Shown here: positions 60,649 through 64,000 of the stretch, piece by piece
Position numbering within the stretch: position 1 is the stretch's first letter
How the letters are laid out: every line of letters starts with the position of its first letter
Made by a program: the position numbers and the translations under genes
NCBI GenBank assembly: GCA_905182985.1
Contig: CAJJDN010000079.1
Location: 335,558 to 399,557, forward strand
DNA length: 64,000 bases
Direction of reading: 5' to 3'
From: Paramecium sonneborni
Taxonomy: Eukaryota; Ciliophora; Oligohymenophorea; Peniculida; Parameciidae
The notes under the pieces: model-generated
The model's input: only the letters and a program-made list of their open reading frames with translations
The model's database searches: none
What the model was told of the DNA's origin: nothing

Positions 60649-62358
60649 ATGAACAATGGATAAAAATATTTGAATGAACAAATTGAAAAACTCCAATCCA
60701 TATAAAAAAAACTTTATGATTTCTCCTTTTGGAAAAACCCTAAGATTGAATCTCATCTTTAAGAAATAAGCATGAGAATTTAATATATTAATCAAATTCT
60801 AGAAAATTAGGAAAAAACAGAAAAATAGTACTTCTTATTAAGACAACAAATTTTAAATGATAATAATAGCTAAAATATTGGAAAAAATATTGATTAAGAT
60901 ATAATTTATACATATAATCTAGAATTTTTGAGCTAAAGGTAAAGCAAATGTTAATCTTTTTAAGATATTTCAGAAACTTGTTATAGTGTAATTATTAATT
61001 AAATTAATTCATCCTCAAATGACTCTGAATAATAAAAAGCAAAACCTTTAAATAATTAAAATTAATAGAATTAGCAATTCTATAAAAGTAATGATCAATT
61101 TGATTAGAATTTATCACAATCTTCGCATTTATCTTAAAGTCAGAATCAATAATAAAAAGAAATAGATACAAATAAGCCTTTAAAAAATTATCATTAATAA
61201 AATTAGTAAATCTAAAAAAATACTGAAAAATTTGATTAGAATTTATTATAATCCTAAAATCAATAATTCTAATCTTAAATTTTAAAGGGGAATAACGACG
61301 AATTAAAACAGAACTCTTCATTTCAAAGTTAATTGGAAAATACAGCCTAAAAAACTAAAATAAATATAGAAATATAACCAAATGACAAAAGTAATATTTA
61401 ATAAAAAAATGCCTAATTTGAGTAAACAGAATAAATAAAAGGTGAAAAATATGATTCTCCAATTTAATCTGATAATGAAGGAGAAGAGATGATGTATTCT
61501 GCTATTTCTTCTCATAGTAAAATAGAATAATTTAAATAATAATAATAATTATAGTAGTAAAAAAATATGCCATAAGAGTTGAATTAAGAAATCAAGCAAA
61601 CTTAAGATTAAATGAATATAAAAAATAATGAGGATTCCAAATAGATTCAAGTCATCAGCGAAAAAAATTTAAATTTAACTAAATAAATAAAAAGAAAGTA
61701 TTGGTATCAAGTAAAATAAGAATTAGTCATAAAAATGAAAGAAGACATGAATTAATATAAAATGAGTATTGTTGATTAACCTTAAATTTCAGAAGATGGT
61801 AGCCTAAATCTATGCCCAATTTGTTATGACAGATATTTTGCTGATAGCGATTACTAAGATAAATATGTAATATCTTTAAGTTGTTCTCATCAATACCATT
61901 ATGATTGTCTATAACCTTTATTAAATAAAAAATCTCTAAAATGTCCTGTTTGTAATTAAATATTTGGAGAATAGAAAGGGGATTAACCTGATGGAACAAT
62001 GGATATTAAAAAAATAAAGAGTAAGTGTGCAGGTTATAAATGTGACACGATTTAAATTACATACAAATTTCCTAGTGGATTAAGAAATGGTAGGCATTAT
62101 TATGGAACAACAAGATATGCATTTTTACCTGACAATGGAGAAGGTAATTATGTATTAAGTTTATTATAAAAAGCTTTTAAATAAAAATTATTATTTACTA
62201 TAGGAACATCATTAACAACAGGAGAAGAAAATTGTGTTATTTGGAATGGGATTCATCATAAAACAAGTTTAGATGGTGGTTCATCAAATTATGGTTATCC
62301 AGATCCTACATATTTTGATAGAGTAGTAGATGAATTGAAGTAAAAAGGTATTATTTGA
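60649..62358 (+). CDS. Deltex-type RING E3 ubiquitin ligase (DTC domain)
   Basis: E3 ubiquitin ligase with the Deltex RING-DTC pair. About 559 aa after one 30-nt intron (62144-62173). Residues 1-380 are low-complexity Gln/Asn/Lys sequence, much of it coded by TAA/TAG. The RING begins near 386: CPICYDRYF ... SLSCSHQYHYDCL ... CPVCNQIFG. The Deltex C-terminal domain follows directly: PDGTMDIKKIKSKCAGY, SGLRNGRHYYGTTRYAFLPD, NGEAFKQKLLFTIGTSLTTG, VIWNGIHHKTSLDGGS and GYPDPTYFDRVVDELKQKGI. In animals DTC domains bind ADP-ribose and pair with RING for ADP-ribosyl-linked ubiquitylation; whether this holds in ciliates is inferred. No WWE domain. Confidence 0.9.
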
Positions 62359-62981
62359 AGTAATCATTGAAATTAATAATAATAAATATTAATATAAATA
62401 TATAATTTATGAATTCTATAATATAAGAAATATTTGTTCAAATAATAAATTTTAAGAATTTAAAATTACAAGTAAAATTGATCAGAGTTTAGACATGTAA
62501 GATTTTAAAATAAAAAGTGATAAATGAGAGAGCATTTTTTAAAACAATATTACTCAAACTTTTATAGCAAAAATTAGAATAAATTTGGTAATTCATATTT
62601 ATCAAATAATCTCTTCATATTTTCATATTTACTTTTTTAAAATTTTTGAATTATTATGATTTTTTTTTTATATCATTCAATTCTCAAATTAATAAATTTT
62701 ACTGTGGGTCCTGAAAACATTCATTTACTTTTGAAATAAAGCAAAAAATAATTATTAAACATCTCAAATAAAAATCTTAATTCAATGAATATTTATTAAT
62801 TAAATTGCAATCCTTTTACTCATCAATATAAAGTATTTAAGATTACAAATAAAATATTTAATTAAAATATATTATAGAAAGAATTTAATAATATACATAA
62901 AAATTATAAAATTATAATAATTCTACTTTTATAGTTTTATATTGTTATTCCAATTGATTCCATATAATAATTTTATTAGAA
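62359..62981. other. Intergenic region
   Basis: About 620 bp of A/T-rich sequence between two plus-strand genes with no supported coding frame. Confidence 0.5.
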
Positions 62982-64000
62982 ATGAATTAAAATTAAGTTC
63001 TAAGTCGGCTTTCTTGCAAGGAGATTAATGATTACAGTTTTGTTAAAATGCTAGGAACAGGATCTTATAGTGAAGTATTTTGGGGAAAGAACAAAAGAAA
63101 TGGAGAAGAAACTGCAATCAAAGTAATAGATAAGGTTTTTTTAACAAAAGTAATAATAAATGTAAATCTGAAGCAAAATAAAAGTCATCTAATCTATTTA
63201 GAATCTAATGCTTTAATGTCTATAAATCATCCTGGGGTTATAAAATGTTATGCTACATATGAATCTAATACAAAATTGTATCTCTCTTTAGAATTGATGA
63301 ATTGTGGTACATTCAGAAATTTCATCAAAGGTATTTGATAACTAATTAAAATTAGGTAAATAACTAACAAAAAAAGAGATTTAATTTTATGCTGCTTAAT
63401 TAGTTGTCATCTTGGAGTAAGTTCATAAGAAAGGAATTGTTCATAGAGATATTAAAGTATCATAAAATATTATACCTAAGCCTGAGAACTTAATGATTAC
63501 AGAAGATAAATTCTTAAAATTAATTGATTTTGGAACTATTTTACTATTTAAAGGAAAGGATGTTACTAAAGAAGAATCTGATATAAAATTTTGTAGAAAA
63601 TCAAGTTTTTGTGGAACTGGAGAATACTTGTCTCCAGAGTTACTTGATAAGAATAGTTGTGGTCCATAATCTGATTTATGGGCGCTTGGAGTAATGATTT
63701 ATGAATTATTTACTGGAAACACTCCTTTTCAAAATGACATTGAATATATTATGTTTTAAAACATTACCGATCTAGAACCAAACTATGATTTAATAAAGGA
63801 TCAAAATGCTATCGATTTTATATAAATGTTATTAACCAAAGATGCTGGTAGAAGATTAATTGATGCTATTGAAAATAATTGTGACTATTCAATTTTAAAA
63901 AAACATCCTTTTTTATCTAGTGTTAATTTTGAATCCTTGTGGTAGAAATAACAATAAATCAACGAATAGCCTAAAATTGAAAGAAAAAATGTATAATTAT
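62982..64000 (+). CDS. PDK1-like AGC protein kinase (3' truncated by window)
   Basis: Ser/Thr kinase resembling 3-phosphoinositide-dependent kinase 1. Introns of 24, 25 and 24 nt are removed; one splits HRDIK from PENLM. Visible parts: MLGTGSYSEVFWGKNK (Gly loop), ETAIKVIDKV (Lys), the insertion after K with SHLIYLESNALMSINHPGVI as in PDK1, YLSLELMNCGTFRNFIK, FYAAQLVVILEQVHKKGIVH, RDIK plus PENLMITEDKFLKLIDFG, the T-loop KSSFCGTGEYLSPELL and SDLWALGVMIYELFTGNTPF. The C-lobe continues to HPFLSSVNFESLWQKQ and then leaves the window, so a PH domain cannot be checked. All catalytic residues are present. Without the PH domain an assignment to AGC 'PDK1-like' is as far as I would go. Confidence 0.82.

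Noticed and set aside
1..64000. CRISPR arrays, insertion sequences, bacterial operons or riboswitches
   Set aside because: None seen; gene structure is eukaryotic with introns, and the repeats are either coding (MORN, Cys-rich, polyQ) or assembly-derived.

Overview
The window looks like a stretch of ciliate macronuclear DNA, most likely Paramecium or a close relative. The sequence is very AT-rich. Almost every gene reads through many in-frame TAA and TAG codons (glutamine in ciliate nuclear code 6) and stops only at TGA. Frame jumps inside conserved domains are repaired by removing GT...AG introns of about 21-35 nt, the intron size class typical of Paramecium. Introns disappear exactly where known domains need them to (HSF, CLEC16A, PKG, PDK1-like kinase, Deltex). 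Genes lie on both strands with gaps as short as about 45 bp. I saw no tRNA, rRNA, CRISPR array or insertion sequence.

Layout. 1-960: Cys-containing fragments of an unidentified gene. 961-5327: a CLEC16A-family gene (minus) and a heat-shock factor (plus). 5626-8587: a DZIP1-like basal-body protein diverging from a MADS-box regulator. 8708-12691: a two-pass membrane protein, a trichocyst matrix protein and a coiled-coil protein. 13074-19236: small proteins, a MORN-repeat protein and a short CaaX-tailed protein. 19352-20903: a class-3-like aldehyde dehydrogenase. 21390-22620: a confused, possibly decayed region. 22623-25212: two minus-strand genes, one with a long coiled coil and a polyQ tract. 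26538-30276: a Lys/Gln-rich protein. 30562-32083: an unrecognised 471-aa protein. 32137-39189: a roughly 2,300-residue Cys-rich, GPI-tailed surface antigen. 39298-44023: an unknown protein and a second member of the two-pass family. 44075-47370: a pseudokinase-MORN protein and a DUF4485 protein. 47906-56881: three head-to-tail genes, namely a cyclic-nucleotide-gated-type K+ channel, a cGMP-dependent protein kinase and a cyclic nucleotide phosphodiesterase. 58642-62358: a SHIPPO/STPG repeat protein diverging from a Deltex-type E3 ligase. 62982-64000: a PDK1-like kinase cut by the window end.

Assembly. There are three single N bases (3389, 27738, 57800). Each is flanked by a direct repeat of 1,192, 1,080 or 1,026 bp that looks identical. 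In every case deleting one copy gives one collinear gene map, so these look like contig ends joined without merging their overlap rather than real duplications. They create false gene fragments, marked below.

How the genes work together. The K+ channel, PKG and PDE make a plausible cyclic-nucleotide module for ciliary or membrane signalling. DZIP1-like, STPG, MORN and DUF4485 proteins point to basal body and axoneme. The trichocyst matrix protein and GPI antigen belong to the secretory and cell-surface system. Intron positions were worked out by hand; genes whose exon structure I could not close completely are flagged.
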